Counted from the stretch's first letter, positions 34,830 to 48,235 are shown. The stretch is 64,000 nt of DNA from Siphonodentalium dalli (GCA_032622095.1 CP136064.1:174600310-174664309); one strand, 5' to 3'. The notes: generated by a model from the letters alone, not told the origin. Program-made: numbers and translations.

Positions 34830-35310
34830 TTTTGATATCCCCTGTAACCGTCTTTCTGTCAGTCTGTTGATGCAACTTTGTTCAAGCTTGTATTCTTCAT
34901 TTACCTGTAAATTTTTTTGAAAGTTGGCTCAGATATTTAGTACCATGAGTACCTGTGCTCCTATGATTATGAGGTTTGTCCAGTTTTTGTTAGTGGAGTT
35001 ATTCTCCTTTTTCAACTTAGAAATTTTTTGCAACTCTTGAATTTTGTTGAGCTTGTATTAACTTGGTATAAATATTGACCATCATCGGAACCTGTGCACC
35101 TGCAATTATGAGATCCGTCCGAGTTGTTTTTACTATAGTTGTTCTCCTTTTCGACTTAGAATGTTTTTGCAATGTACGTAATTGTTTCATTTTGTGCAAG
35201 TTTGCACTCCTTCGTTTCCTGGTCTATTTATTTGAAACTTGGCACATATATACCCTTTAGTCCCATTGAGGCAGCTGCACCTCTAGTTTTAGGTCTATTC
35301 CCATTGAGTT
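34830..35310. repeat. degenerate tandem units (GTCTGTTGATGCAAC...ACTTGGCACA)
   Basis: Three diverged units share a TTGAAA(C/G)TTGGC(A/T)CA core, a GGAACCTGTGCACCTGC-like core and TTTTTCGACTTAGAA. They resemble the units at 19383-19735. Confidence 0.45.
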
Positions 35311-35756
35311 GTAGTCATAGATAGGATATGCGTGATTTTGCAGTTTGTGAGGAAATAAAAACTGGTGGGAATTCCACCAACATATATGTAGTATTGATCA
35401 TTATGTATTTATATTGTCTTTACATGTTGGTTTTATTTTGGACCCATTTTAATTTTTCGACTACTAAATGGATTCTTCCAATCAGATCTAACAAAACACA
35501 TCACAATGGTCCATTCTTCATCTGTAGGGATGTTCAGATACTATAAACAGATGACAGACAGAACAACCAGGATATATCTGTTGAGATATAAGTTCAACAA
35601 ACATCTTGTTATAAGGCTGTTGCACCCATCAGCCAAACTTCGCTACAAATCAATCGATGAGAATCAAAGTTATTATACATCAGCAAATAATCAGTTATTA
35701 AGAGTTAACAGTAGAAAGTTTGGCTGAATTCTTTATAGGACAAATGTATAATTTAA

Positions 35757-35993
35757 CCCTTTCATGACTGGAGCTGCGCTGGTGTTGAACCAAAAATCCT
35801 GTGTCAATGCATTCTCTTATATATGGGAGTCTCCCATAGGGAACCTCACATATATAAGAGAATTCACTGGCTTACAATGTCAAGGTAAATATTGTTTGGC
35901 CAATGAATTCTCCATATGGGAGACTTGCATATATAAGAGAATGCATTGGCACAGGGTTTTACAAAATTTCAGGAAGCTGCAGTCATGGAAGAG
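35757..35993. mobile_element. CCCTTTCATGA double-hairpin MITE, copy 3
   Basis: TTAA on both sides; left CCCTTTCATGACTGGAGCTG, right CAGTCATGGAAGAG; both hairpins present. Confidence 0.65.
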
Positions 35994-38900
35994 TTAAGGC
36001 AACAATAACACATATAGTTCTATATAAAGATATGCTTTTATCGTTTATGAAGTTTGATGTACTCAAGTTTACACAGAAAATGAAAGAGATAATTGAAGTC
36101 TGAATTTTTGTTAAAAATTGCCAAGAAAGAAGGCTTCTGTATACATATAAGACTCGCTGATTCCATGTCAAATCGATGGCGAGATGTTCAAAGCTTGTGT
36201 ATTATACTCGCGTGTGTATCCGTGGCATATACTCAAGGAATACACATGCAAAACATTATTTGTGCATTGTGTCATTGTGTGTGTATCTATGGCTGGCCAC
36301 TGTTGGCTATATGGTGTTATTGTTTGATAGGATTATCATTTGCTAACCTCGTGTGTTAGATGGCAATGAGATTAACCATTTGTGTCAAATGTTGCTGTTG
36401 GGTAACATTTCATGAATGTTTGTCAGATTCTCAGAACTAACTTCAGCCAAATATGTCCTTTAATTTTTGCTTTCGGTATTTTTTATTTTGGTATAGTTAC
36501 ATACAGTATATACAATCAATGAAAATGCTCCTGCATTCTAATAATACAGTCACAACGTAAGACAATGATTATAATATCATCTTATATGGACAGATTGCCG
36601 AAAAACATGACACGCCGGTAAAATGTCTTGTGATAATAAAACGAATAAGTTTGTTTGTGTATATCCCCTGGATACACATATGTATAATACACAAGCTTCA
36701 GACATCTCGCCAAGAGTGTTTTGGTATCTGAATTCCTTCTGGAAGATGAAAATGAGCACCTGGTCTGTTACTATAAATAACCAGAGTATTCTTATGCATT
36801 TTGTTTTTGTATGTAAGTGTTACACATTCTTAGACATTGGCATGTAGTGCTGCACAATCATTTTCACATGTACATTCATCTGTTCACAATCACCTGTACA
36901 TAAACCTTCATGTAGTTAGATACACTGAAACAAATTTCCATGTTAAGGAACATCTAGGAAGGTATGACTCAATTCATAGAGGTTTGTTGTTAAGAAAACG
37001 AGTAAAAGTAGTAACTTAAAAATCCAAATTAAAAATGAGCATGCCACTTTAACAAATGCGTCGCTGTTGACATTACATCGCTATTGACATAACAATAGCA
37101 TATATCAATATCAATGCATTTGTAAAGTGGTGCACTCGTTTTTTATTTCATTTTTGTTTTAGTTGTATTTTCACTTGCTTTCTTATCAACAAGCCCCTGT
37201 AACTCAAATGATACAAAGAAGAGATTTGATTTAACATACTCAGTGACAATTTTTATATTTTGTTTTAAATCTTCCAGAAAGCTACATCTCAATACTAGTT
37301 GTTTCTTGGCAGCATGGACACTTTACCAGTTGAAAATTTGTCTATTTTCTGGGAAAGATATTGTTAGAATATATTGCACTGGTCAATATTTTTTGGATTT
37401 CAATAGAAAAATGGAATCGATTGAAGAAAAATGGTGGCATACCTGTCTTTTGAATTTCTTCTATGTTGTAGTGATATTTCTGTGATGGTTGGAAAATTGG
37501 TCAAATGAGCTCCCAACTTAATGCAAATATTTTTAATTATAGCCATGTGGCGGTTTGAAGCTGGAAATTACTCGCTTTTGTTATATCCGGGTCTAGTTAT
37601 CGGGAAACTATGCTGATAAATATGATAAATATTCTTGTATGCCACAGAAAGACTTATTCAAGTAATAGAATTTAGAATAATCAGGTCGTAATTTTTCTTC
37701 ATCATTGAACAATAAAAAGTACTCCTTGGTAATCTGTACCTGATATGGTAAAACTAAAGAGTGTTTCTCTCATTGATGTGAAAAATTGGGAACAGCTAGA
37801 AATTATGAATTTGGCATGTTTTCTCTTGACTATATAAAGCCTGTAGATTGATATTTCAAAACTTATCCACCTATCTTACCATTCTTCCAAAATACTTTGA
37901 CATAATATGGATGTTCGAATGATCCATGTCTGTTTAATATTGAAAACATCTCACAAATTGGAATCAACTCTTGCTGCAAGTCATTCATTGCGGCTCTATT
38001 TCCAATTCTTTACATGGAAATTATTCATCATTCATATTAGAATCTTCCATTTTTAAATTATGTATGTCAATGAATGTTAGTAGTATATTACACATTCCTT
38101 ATACATTTTTCAATTAATGTGATGAGACGTTCACCTATTTATCATTAACATAATAAATCCCACGTCAAGGCTGCAGTTTATATTAAATTGTACACTATTG
38201 TATATATATATGTACATAGCACTAACAGGGCAATCATTTCTGCAGTTTTCAGGTAAACACATTCAAACAATTATTCAAACATATATTCTTATGACTGGTA
38301 AATAACAATGAAAATATATTCTCAAACCAAATCTTCACTAAACTATCACTGATGACTTTTGGAGGTCCTGCCATCCATGTTCTCAAATCAGAATATGAGG
38401 ATATTTTATGAAGACAAATGATGTTGCTTATGTTTCAGAACTTGTATCAATATGAAATTTCAATTTCATGCTGAACTTGGATGATCTTTGTCAGAGTTAT
38501 GGGCCATTTTTCGACTTGGAAGTTTCTTTCCAAATGGTAAAGCTGGATTATTGGTCATCGCTATCCTTTGAATGTGACTGAATTGGTCCAAAATGATATC
38601 AGATTAATTCCACAGTTACTGATATAGTCTTTTTCAACTTAACAAATTATCTCCAGATGATAACTCCAGTCTGACCAATTCGGTACTTATCAGACTATAC
38701 CATATCAGCCCAATGATTTATGATTTCAGTATTTTACTCAAGCAATGATTTTTAACATTTCCGGTGTGTGGGACATTTTTGTCAAAACAATTATGACTTG
38801 ACATTGAGAGAGACTGAATTCAGTGTCTTTCTGACTGATCCCGGGGTTTTATTACTAGTTATCAGTGATTTGTGGCCAACTGGTCAGCTTTTGCTGAAAT

Positions 38901-39071
38901 ACCCTTCTAATATATGATGTCTAATTGCTATGTCTCATTACATTTCCTTGAAGAATCATGCTTCGTCATAACCCATTGACTGGTCTGGTAAATCCCATAA
39001 AATGACTATTGCTGATAAATAATGAATATGATGAAAGAGAGGTAACCCTATTCACAAAATAAACATTTTAA
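35994..39071. other. no gene recognised (intergenic)
   Basis: A weak inverted pair around 37020-37140 (AAAAATGAGCATGCCACTTT and its diverged inverse) is the only structure. The other open frames look like chance. Confidence 0.5.
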
Positions 39072-39545
39072 CCCTTTCATGATTGGAGCTGAGCTGGTGC
39101 AGCATTCAAGATCCTGTGCCAGTGCATTCTCTTATTATATACAGTAATGCTCTAATTAATAGACTCCATAACCACAGCAGAATTATGGTTAACTTTTCAG
39201 GATTTATTCGGAAATATGGCTTGTTGCCATTCATCGGAAAGCTCTCGCTGAGAGCTTTCCGATGAATGGCAACAAGCCATATTTCCGACTAAATCCTGAA
39301 AAGTTACCCATAATTCTGCTGTGGTTAAGGAGTCGATTAATTAAGAGCATTACTGTATGAGAGTCTCCCATAGGGAGCCTCGCATATGTAAGAGAATGCA
39401 CTAGCTTACAAGGTCAGGGTAAATGTTGTTCGGCCAATGTATTCTCTTATATATTCGAGACTCCCTATGTGAGACTCAAATAGATAAGAGAATGTATTGG
39501 CACAGGGTTTTCGCATAATTTTCGGAAGCTCCAGTCATGGAAGGG
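39072..39545. mobile_element. CCCTTTCATGA double-hairpin MITE, copy 4, with nested palindrome
   Basis: TTAA on both sides (39068-39071, 39546-39549). The first hairpin loop is interrupted by the palindrome at 39142-39355; the second hairpin is intact. Confidence 0.75.
39142..39355. mobile_element. CAGTAATGC palindromic MITE, copy 5
   Basis: Inserted in the TTAA MITE 39072-39545; uninterrupted relatives of that MITE show the site with a single TATA run, proving TA target use. This fits Tc1/mariner or pogo-type mobilisation. Confidence 0.82.
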
Positions 39546-40765
39546 TTAAAAGTGTAAGAACCTGGTTTGACCACTCTTGTCAGGTGTATTTGAATAAGTG
39601 TTCTTCTGTGTTCGTGAAAAGTAGACTACCAAGATGAATACTAAGAACAGACCAAGAACATGTTCGCGAATTTGAATTCCGGGAGTGAGAATCCAGATCC
39701 GATGACATGTTCTTGATCTGTTCCTGGCCGATTCTTGGGGTTCAAATCCTGGCACATTATTCTGCACTTTTATTATCTGTCGTTTGCTGATTTTTCCTGA
39801 AACCCCCTCCAGATGAATAATAGACCACTCCAATGTATGCTTTTATAACTGACTGGGAAAATTCACTCAGTATAGAAAGGATTAAGTGAATAAGTATACT
39901 CTTTTTATGTACAAACCACAAATTATTTCAACACTCACTATGTTACTGACAATTGACTTAAATTGAAGAACAAGCATTGAAGTTAGATATCAGAAATTTT
40001 TTTTATGCAGATTTGTGTTCTTGTCTAGCTTTCTTGGAAAATTACGCAAGCTGGTGCAACAGAAAATTTGAAGAAAGTGGTTTCTTATGGTGTAGCAAGA
40101 TAACAGCTATCAAATATAGTTGCAACAGCTCGTGTTAATGCTGACGTGCAATATATATTATATTGGAAAGATGTTGTTTTGCAATAGTCATATTTATCTA
40201 AATAGCTATATATATTTTATAAGTTATAGCTATAAATGGGATTTGCCAGACCTCATTAATAGAAATATATCTGTTTTGAATCTAACTTAAATTCTCAAAT
40301 TCCCCATCTCAGATCAGTTTTAATCAACAAATCTGTGAGAAGAACATTCCCAAACATTATATATATGCGTGTGTGTAAATACGTGCCCAATAGTATTTGG
40401 ACTATTTTTTCGTCCATATATTTTATTTATTCTTAACTAATGCCTCAGACAGATCTTTACAATTGCGTCCAATATCATCACTGCACATGTACATACATTC
40501 ATTGTATCTACTAGTTGAGTAAGTGCTCAAAGGTTTATATATCACATATATTTATTCAATTCAAACCATTGTACATTTGATAAGTGCATTTGTAAATATT
40601 AGTACAAGATGTACACAGGATTGTGGGTATTTGCGGTCTACTGATAATCATATTTAGACATGCATGATACAGGGGTATGATGTCTAGTGAATGTAGCCAA
40701 TTCATTTTTTTTTTAAATATCCAGTTCGATTTACAAAAGGTGCTCGGTCTCTTTCTTCCAACATC

Positions 40766-41082
40766 CAGAGACCAGCCTGGAGGTTCCAAATTGGGAGAAA
40801 TCACTTCACCCTATTTGGTTATTAGGGAGAAGTGGACTTGTCGGGGAGAAATAACAATGGCAGAAGTTCAATTCACACCCTAACATCACTCTTCTATGAT
40901 CCAATAAGAGCCCATTTATAATACCATTATAATGAGTAAGAACACTATTATAATCAGTAAATATGCTTTAAATATGCTGTTGGGATATATGCATACTCAT
41001 ATATGAGAGATGAGAGAAGTCACTTCTCCCTGGGACATTTTAGGGAGATGTCTCCCAAGTTGCCCCCAAAGGCTGGTCGCTG
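40766..41082. mobile_element. CAGAGACCAGCC element, uninterrupted copy
   Basis: Left CAGAGACCAGCCTGGAGG, right GGCTGGTCGCTG; the interior is reversed relative to 26798-27360 (GGGAGAAGTGG, CCATTTATAATACC). Confidence 0.6.
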
Positions 41083-41251
41083 ACAGCACCAATAACAGAA
41101 ATTTCAGTAAAACTTTTTAAAAACTATTTTGCATTATTATTCCTAAGAATGCTGTAGAAGGTGTATATATAAATCATTTAAAAGTGTTTTAAAAGAGATT
41201 TTCTCCAAAAAATATTCTCACATTCTAAACATAGTGACCTTTTTTGTTCTT

Positions 41252-41452
41252 TTGAATGAATTTGAGCCATGGATTAGTGCAAAATACACTCATGTGCTCT
41301 ATGAACGATGCAAACAACCTGGTAATTATAGTGAAATGAATTTATGACTCCAGCCATTTATTCATTTTCATTATAATTACCACGTTGTTTGCATCATTCA
41401 TAGAGCACATGAGTGTATTTTGCACTAACCCATGGCTCAAATTCATTCATTT
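41252..41452. mobile_element. fold-back MITE fragment (inner arms of the 15124 family)
   Basis: GAATTTGAGCCATGGATTAG at the left is inverted at the right, with GTGCTCTATGAACGATGCAA in both arms. The outer ends are lost. Confidence 0.6.
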
Positions 41453-42142
41453 TTAAGCTGAAAAACTGCTTTTGTACATCAGGATACTTGAAGTGTTTAT
41501 TTAGAACCTACAGGTTTGATTTTAGGGAATTGGTAATAGAAAATGTATCTATCAGGGCTTGATCTGAGTTGAGTGACATCTTAATGTGCCATTCTGATCC
41601 ATTTCGATGAGAATTTGTTCACGCACATTGATGCAATGATCAATCATACTGAGTCAGTGACTCCATAAATCTGATAAAACTATTGAACTATGATCTTCTA
41701 CAAAACTGCTATTTTATACTAAGAAAGTAAATTCACTTATTGGATGCCAACATCAAATTCACTAGATCTCTGCCCAATTATCATGCTGAATTCACAAGTC
41801 AGGCTTTAGAAAAGGCTTGTAATATAGATTATCTTGTTATATAAGCCCATGTTGCATTGATGTGTGAGCTAGCTTGCACATTTTGTAATGGAAATTCTTG
41901 CTGTGAAGAGAATAAAACATTTCACATGCTATACATGTTGTTTTTTTCTTTAATTATGAAGGTCTTAACCGACAAAACCAGGGATTCTTATGTCATTGCC
42001 TCCACTGTTGAAGCCAGCTGATCTGATTTCATGACATCAATTTAAAAACAAAAACCCATATAGAAACCCACAAGAAATAGGAAAATATCTACATGTATAA
42101 CAAATACTTATACTAATCTTCTAGAAGATAATAATAACTTAA

Positions 42143-42622
42143 AGGTACTCAACCCGATAAAACTCCTCTCAATTACTATTTCAATGGCTTCGGGGGTCAA
42201 AAATATTTGATTCGAGTCGAGGAAGTCACCCATCAAAGCTCAGATTTGTTAGATATCGATTTTAGAAATCTATTATTTTTCATTATCGGGAATTCTTTCT
42301 GGCCCAGAAGATAGTAAAAAATTCGTTATTATTACCCACTTGATTATAGAGTTATCCATCCTTGTCTGTTTGAATAGAATTTTGGCGTAAAATCTCGAGC
42401 ATGTTACCAAATTGACAGCAGTTATAAGTACTCATCTCGAGAACATAAGAATTTTAAAAAATCAATATCTAATGACTCTGAGCTTTGTTTGATGGGTTCC
42501 TCGACTCGAATCAAATATTTTTTACCCCCAAAGCCAAAGAAATAGTAATATAGGACCCTCTGATCGGATTGTTGTTGTTGGAATCTGTTGAGATGGGGAC
42601 CCTCTTTACGGGTTGAGTACCT
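42143..42622. mobile_element. TTAA-flanked AGGTACTCAACCCG element
   Basis: TTAA at 42139-42142 and 42623-42626; TIR AGGTACTCAACCCG. A second inverted layer (GGCTTCGGGGGTC...TCGAGTCGAGG) makes arms of about 150 bases. The centre has GGCCCAGAAGATAG and no gene. Confidence 0.7.
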
Positions 42623-42984
42623 TTAAACAGTGTGGATATCTGCTTGTTGCTAGATCCTTTTCTTTTCTACTCATATTTTCATCATCAAAATTTTGTACAT
42701 CATAGTTTTTGTAAATCTTGGAGCAAACAAATAGTGATTAATCAATGCTTTTACTACTATCCAAGTGAATGAAGAATGTAAGCCTATGGGATTAGAAACG
42801 TTAATGAACTGAATTCACCTAAAATCAAATTAAGACAAAGAATGATCAATTATATATTTGCACACTACTAGTAGTTGGTACCAGAAAAGTACCAAATTGA
42901 CCATATCACACATTTGTATATGCAGATTATGTACTATTATAGTTTTCTGTAACTGTCTAAAGAGCTGATGGTCATATGTATAAT

Positions 42985-43585
42985 TATACCCCCACTTTCG
43001 AAGAAAATGGGGGGTATACTTGATTGACTGCGTCCGTCCGTCACGCTTTCTCCGTCCGTTTGTCCGTCCGTCTGTCCGACCTCATAACTCGAACAACTAT
43101 GAACCGATTTCAATAATTTTTTCTATGCAATCTCCTTAGGACGGTCTCTCCGCATGATGCTAATTGCTAATTTTTCAAGTTACGCCTCTTTTTCGACTTA
43201 TTTTAACTTAGAAAATTCTTTCCGACTTAATAACTTGAACAAATATGAACCGATTTCAATAATTTTTGGTATACATGCTTCTCACAATAGCCTCTCTACA
43301 TGATGCGGCTAGGGATTGCCTCAGACTGTTTTTCGTAATATTACACCTCATTTTCGACTTATTTTGACTTAGAAAATTCTGTCTGACTTAATAACTTTAA
43401 CAAATATGAACCGATTTGAATAATTTTTTCTGTACAAGCTTCTTGTGACACCATATCGATATTATTAGTCCGAATTTTTCTTTAAAGTTAAAAATCTTTT
43501 TGGTTGAGTTTACTGATAATGCGGGTTGAATTTGCCACGGTGGGGGTATGCTAGCACTCGAGTGCACACCTCTTGTTTTCACATA
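42985..43585. repeat. tandem-repeat element, TATACCCCCA hairpin head
   Basis: The head hairpin TATACCCCCA/TGGGGGGTATA is followed by a GTCCGTCCGTC run, three ~120-bp units (GAACCGATTTCAATAATTTT each) and a tail with hairpin GCACTCGAGTGC then ACACCTCTTG. No TIRs; a 3' hairpin near the end fits a Helentron-type element. Confidence 0.55.
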
Positions 43586-44176
43586 AATAAATTCAGACTC
43601 TTTCCAGAAAACAAAGGGCAGAAATTAAAATTCTGACTGGAATCACTCGATGGAGAGCAGATATTCCCTCCTAAACTATAACCAATGACTGTTTAATGAG
43701 ATCACATGGCAATAACATCCTAACCATTAGAATGTTAAGGAAGCTTAGGATATCTTTTAATATTTTGAATACTAACCAAGAAAAAATACCCAGGATATCA
43801 GTTGAATGCTAAGCAAATGTTGAGGAACATGGCCTTCCGTCTTCAAATGAAATATCTTAGTCTTTGAATGGTAAGCGATTGTTAAGGATTGCATCTCTAA
43901 GCCATCGAATACCAGCTAAGCAAATGTTAAGCAAATACTTATTAGGTCTTCTCTCTTGGTAAGGGTTACCGGTATTTTGAAAGTACATGCAAGCAGCCTG
44001 CCCTTTTCATATTTAGTTTACAGCTGGGATTTACTACCCTTTTTGAGAAAGGGTTCTGGCCTGTGCTTTGCATTGGGAAAGTTTGTGCCATAGAGACTCA
44101 TAATTGGGACTTTCTATGATTGACATAGAATATAGGAACAAGCATTTTCATCATTTGTAAAAATCAATCAGGTTAA

Positions 44177-44610
44177 AGATGCATAATCCGAACTAACGCT
44201 CCCAAATTACTATTTCTTTGGCTTCGGGGTAAAAAATATTTCATTTGAGTCGAGGAACCAACCCATCAAAGCTCAAGAGTTATCAGATATTGATTTTTTT
44301 AATTTATTATTTCCCTGAGATATGTAATTTTTGGTGGCCTGGGAAATATTTGTCTAGCCGACGGTCTCGGACCAAATTGCGGATGAAGATGGATAACTCT
44401 AAAATCAAGTGGCTTTAGATATTTGAAAATCCGGCCAAATTGCATTGAACAAAATGTTGATAAATAACATGTTTTGGGCAATTTTATACGAGAGTTGACT
44501 CTGGTTAGCATTATTTTTGGGCAATTAATCGATTCTGATAACTCAAGCAGCATTTCAAAAAATGTTCTTGTTGGAATCTGATGATATGGGGACCATCGGA
44601 TTGAGTACCT
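44177..44610. mobile_element. second AGGTACTCAA-family element
   Basis: TTAA on both sides; right end TTGAGTACCT, left end diverged (AGATGCATAATCCG). Shares GGCTTCGGGG and GGACCATCGGATTG blocks with 42143-42622. Confidence 0.6.
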
Positions 44611-45155
44611 TTAATGCATTTATTCCTGTCTTATACAGATGATCCAAGCATAAGGACTTGAACGTCAAGGGAAGTCCTATCTCATTGACAAACCAATAGT
44701 TTCTGTAAAATGGAAATGTTATTGTCAGAAAGTGGGTGGGGGGGACCTGACTGCTTCCCTTTGGGAACCAGGGGCATTTTTGACCCTCTTATTACTAAAA
44801 TATTCCCTGGTATTTAACATTACTTAAGGACCAGGTAGTATTGATATTAATTAATAGGTGCAGCTAGATTAAGAAATAGTGTTGCTAAATCATAATTTTT
44901 GTGACAAGTGAGTTGGGATATTGTTTCAAAATTTTGACTAAATTGTAGAAGAGGGTCTGATAAAATTATTCATTGGTATAGGGGCACATAATGATAAAAC
45001 ACACTGAATATTTTTAAAGTAAACAATTTTTATAAGAACCAAATTAATATGAGAAATTGTATGATATTTGTTACTATTAAAGTTGATCGACCCTATCTGT
45101 GATATTATTGATTTCTGTTTGTTTAAATTGTACCGTGAAGCGAAAGTGCAAATAC

Positions 45156-45320
45156 CTGAACATCTGAAATGTCCGGATCATAGTCTAAGTGTTTTCCGTT
45201 TCTGTTAAATACACTGTCGCGCATTTTTTGGATCGCCGATTTCCGGTTTACTATTCGCAATGGCCTTGAAATTGATGAGAGCATTTTCTCCTGCTTTATG
45301 CGACTATTCTCCTTTGTCAT
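45156..45320 (-). CDS. candidate exon of an unidentified minus-strand gene
   Basis: From ATG (45318-45320) the frame encodes 55 codons: MTKENSRIKQEKML, SSISRPLRIVNRKSAIQKMR and DSVFNRNGKHLDYDPDISDV, ending CAG/gtattt (phase 0). Amino-acid make-up is strongly protein-like (basic then acidic, no low complexity). A pyrimidine-rich tract ending tgtgtaag just upstream could instead make it an internal exon. I do not recognise the family. The next upstream candidate exon on this strand is 48236-48329; the MULE-like element lies between them. Confidence 0.45.
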
Positions 45321-45468
45321 GTCATGTCTTACACACAGGAACAAGAGGTATCACATGGTTAGGGTTAGGGCATACCCGATTTTCGATAACTTTGAAATAA
45401 TTTCTCCTTTTATTTTCGGAATTTCATTTGTCTCGGAAAAGTTACCAATTTTTGAGCAATCCAGGCAT

Positions 45469-48053
45469 TAGTCCAACAAATTAGACTTTCGGATTAATTG
45501 GAATTTTAATATTTGGACATTTATGGACCATTTAATCCTTCAGTCTAATACTAGGCGTGAAAAATAGGAACGCTGCGAAGCCACTTATTTTACATGGCAA
45601 GGGCATGCCCCTTTAACTTACACTGTTCACGTCCAATGACACAAATAAAACCATGAATAAAAAACACATACCTGTTGTTGGAATGTTTAGTATCATGACT
45701 GAACTAACTAGAATATTTTTTGTCACTATTAATCCATTAAAATTTGATCAGAATACACACGTCAGAAATATCAACATCGTCTGCGTGAGGAATACGCGCG
45801 GTATTGAGATTACGCGCATGCGTAAAGGAACAGAAATCATGGAAAAATTTTAGGCCACACCAAACTTATTTCGCAGTTTCATTGTTCCAGACCATGTATG
45901 AGCAGGCTGATTTTTATAGACATTATTGGATCTATATCCTTATAATTTTTCGGAGTGAATGGTTTTTGTTCACATCTATATATTAAGTATATATGTAATA
46001 AACGCTAGATAAAAACGCTAACTGGCTGTCAAGCCACATACAGTACAAAAACGCAAGGAAAGCTATAGTGGATGGGTGTCAAGTAGGCCTTCAGTTTCAA
46101 CAATTGGAAAGTTTGTGCCTAACATGTTGAATTTGTTTTGATATGCGAGTATTACTGTGGTCATATATATAATGTGAAATTTGTAGTGATAAATCGAGAT
46201 ATATATAAACACACACATTATATAGCATCGTCGTCGAAATTGCTAGAAGTTTCATAGCAGACGTCTAAATGCAATTTTGGGCGCAATTTGTTACCGGATG
46301 GGAATATATTCGCTGCCACGTGGTCTTGTATTTTATACATATAAAAACGAGCTTCGCTTTGATAATTGAGAATGACACAGCTACGAAAATGCATATATGT
46401 ATACGAGTTCAATTATTCTATATAATTTGTAGCCGCCAGTGCCCGCCACAGGTACGATTTTAGTCGAGCGACTGAATATGATTGGCTACCTCCAATAAAT
46501 AGTACGACTCGATCGTAGAAAATCAAAATTATTCGATTCTTTGCGAGGCCGATCGTGCGTCAAAATGTCCTGCGATTTTCCACCGCACAAGCTACGATTT
46601 TACCTATATATATAGCCTACAATATAGGCTTAACCGGTGCCCGATATTTGTCGTACAATATATATCGCATCGTACGCGTGTGCGGCGCGCTAAGGCATGT
46701 TTAGGTTTTCCGTATCAATAATAATATTATATGTAGGCTGGTCTATTGCCAATTGTGTAATTTCCAATTTAACACAGTCAGGCAACTATTTTCGGTACGG
46801 TAGCGTATGTACAGGTACATACTTCAATTTATCTCCAAGTTTTACAATATACGTTTAAACACGTACACATATTCGCCGTATTAATGACCATATATTATTT
46901 TAAACATATAATAGGATGACCATACTTACCATTACTACTGTAGAAAACATTAACACAACTGTTTATTTGAACGTTGATTTACCGTTATCTCATTTTACTG
47001 GAAAAAGCGGTAATAATCGGTAACCATCGTAACGGCAGGTTTTTTTTCTCGATGTCGATTATAAACAGGCAAACGAAAATATAGTCGAAGTGCCGTTTCA
47101 GTTAATCTGTTTATCACTAGAAATGTGTTGGTTTTATGCCAAAATATCGAACATAGACCTATATAATCCGGCTTTTGGTGACAATTTGGTCATAGTTTTT
47201 GACTTGTGAACATTTCATGGGGCAGGTGGTCGTTGAATTCATCGATTACAACTGATTTACTTACACGAAAATCCACAGGAATACGAATATAATCCACATA
47301 AGTGACTAATAATAATAACTATTACCCACGAATATCATACTCTCGTCGAATCTTGACATACCGGAAAGCTTGAAAGACCAAGCATCCGGTTAACCGGTTA
47401 ATCAATTTGAATTTCAAAACTAATAAAATAATTTCCATATCCCTTCAAATATTGTTTACTTAAGAAAAGGCATCTTTATTTTTGGTACAAAAATATCAAT
47501 GGTATAATTTTTATAAGAACACTTCTATGATGAAAATGTCAACAAAACCGGACGAACAGACCCTTATTATTGTTATTTATCAAACAAACAACATTTGGCG
47601 CTAATGTGCTATCTATAAATGCCAACAAATTGACCCAGTTGATATTTCCATATCTGCACGGCATATATTGATTTTCACGAGTAATCAATTTGTGTGGCCT
47701 TTATTTTAGAAGCGTGACGTCATCATTATCGTCTGTATTTGAAAATAGTGATATGTTTTCGACTCCGAGATTAAACTAACAAATCTGTAATTCTGACAAC
47801 GTTTATATCACAATCTATGTTTGAACATAAAGAATACTATCTCCGCTACAGGTAAGACTCATGTATTTGTAGAAAATTTCAGATAGAATGGTATTTTGAA
47901 GGGGTTATATCGGTGGTCACTGGTGTTGACCTGCTTAAAAAAATTTGCAATCTTGGTTTTCAGCTGTTTTATTAGACTATAAGGAGTAATACAATCGTAA
48001 ATGTCCAAATATTAAAATATGTATTAATCCGAATAGTCTAATTTGTTGGACTA
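45469..48053. mobile_element. 2.6-kb MULE-like transposon with 9-bp target duplication
   Basis: TCCAGGCAT lies directly outside both ends (45460-45468 and 48054-48062). The inverted ends begin TAGTCCAACAAATTAGACT and remain alignable for about 80 bases with some mismatches. A 9-bp duplication with long TIRs is typical of Mutator-like elements; Merlin (8-9 bp) is the alternative. The interior is richer in CpG than its surroundings, especially 46180-47760, and has no transposase-like frame, so it is non-autonomous. Confidence 0.75.
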
Positions 48054-48235
48054 TCCAGGCATGACTGACTCACTGCCATGAGGCAAGTGACTGTAATAGT
48101 GTAAGTTGTAACTGTCAGCCCGAAATTGGTGAAATTCAATATATTTATAAATTTTAATGATTAGAAAAATAACGGGAATACGGAACCCTATTAGTATTAG
48201 TAGTATATGGCAAATATCAACGAAAATATGGAAAC

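Noticed and set aside
39546-39833. 95-codon minus-strand ORF
   Set aside because: Covers a small imperfect inverted repeat (AAGAACA...TGTTCTT) and a repeat fragment; no protein family or splice sites.
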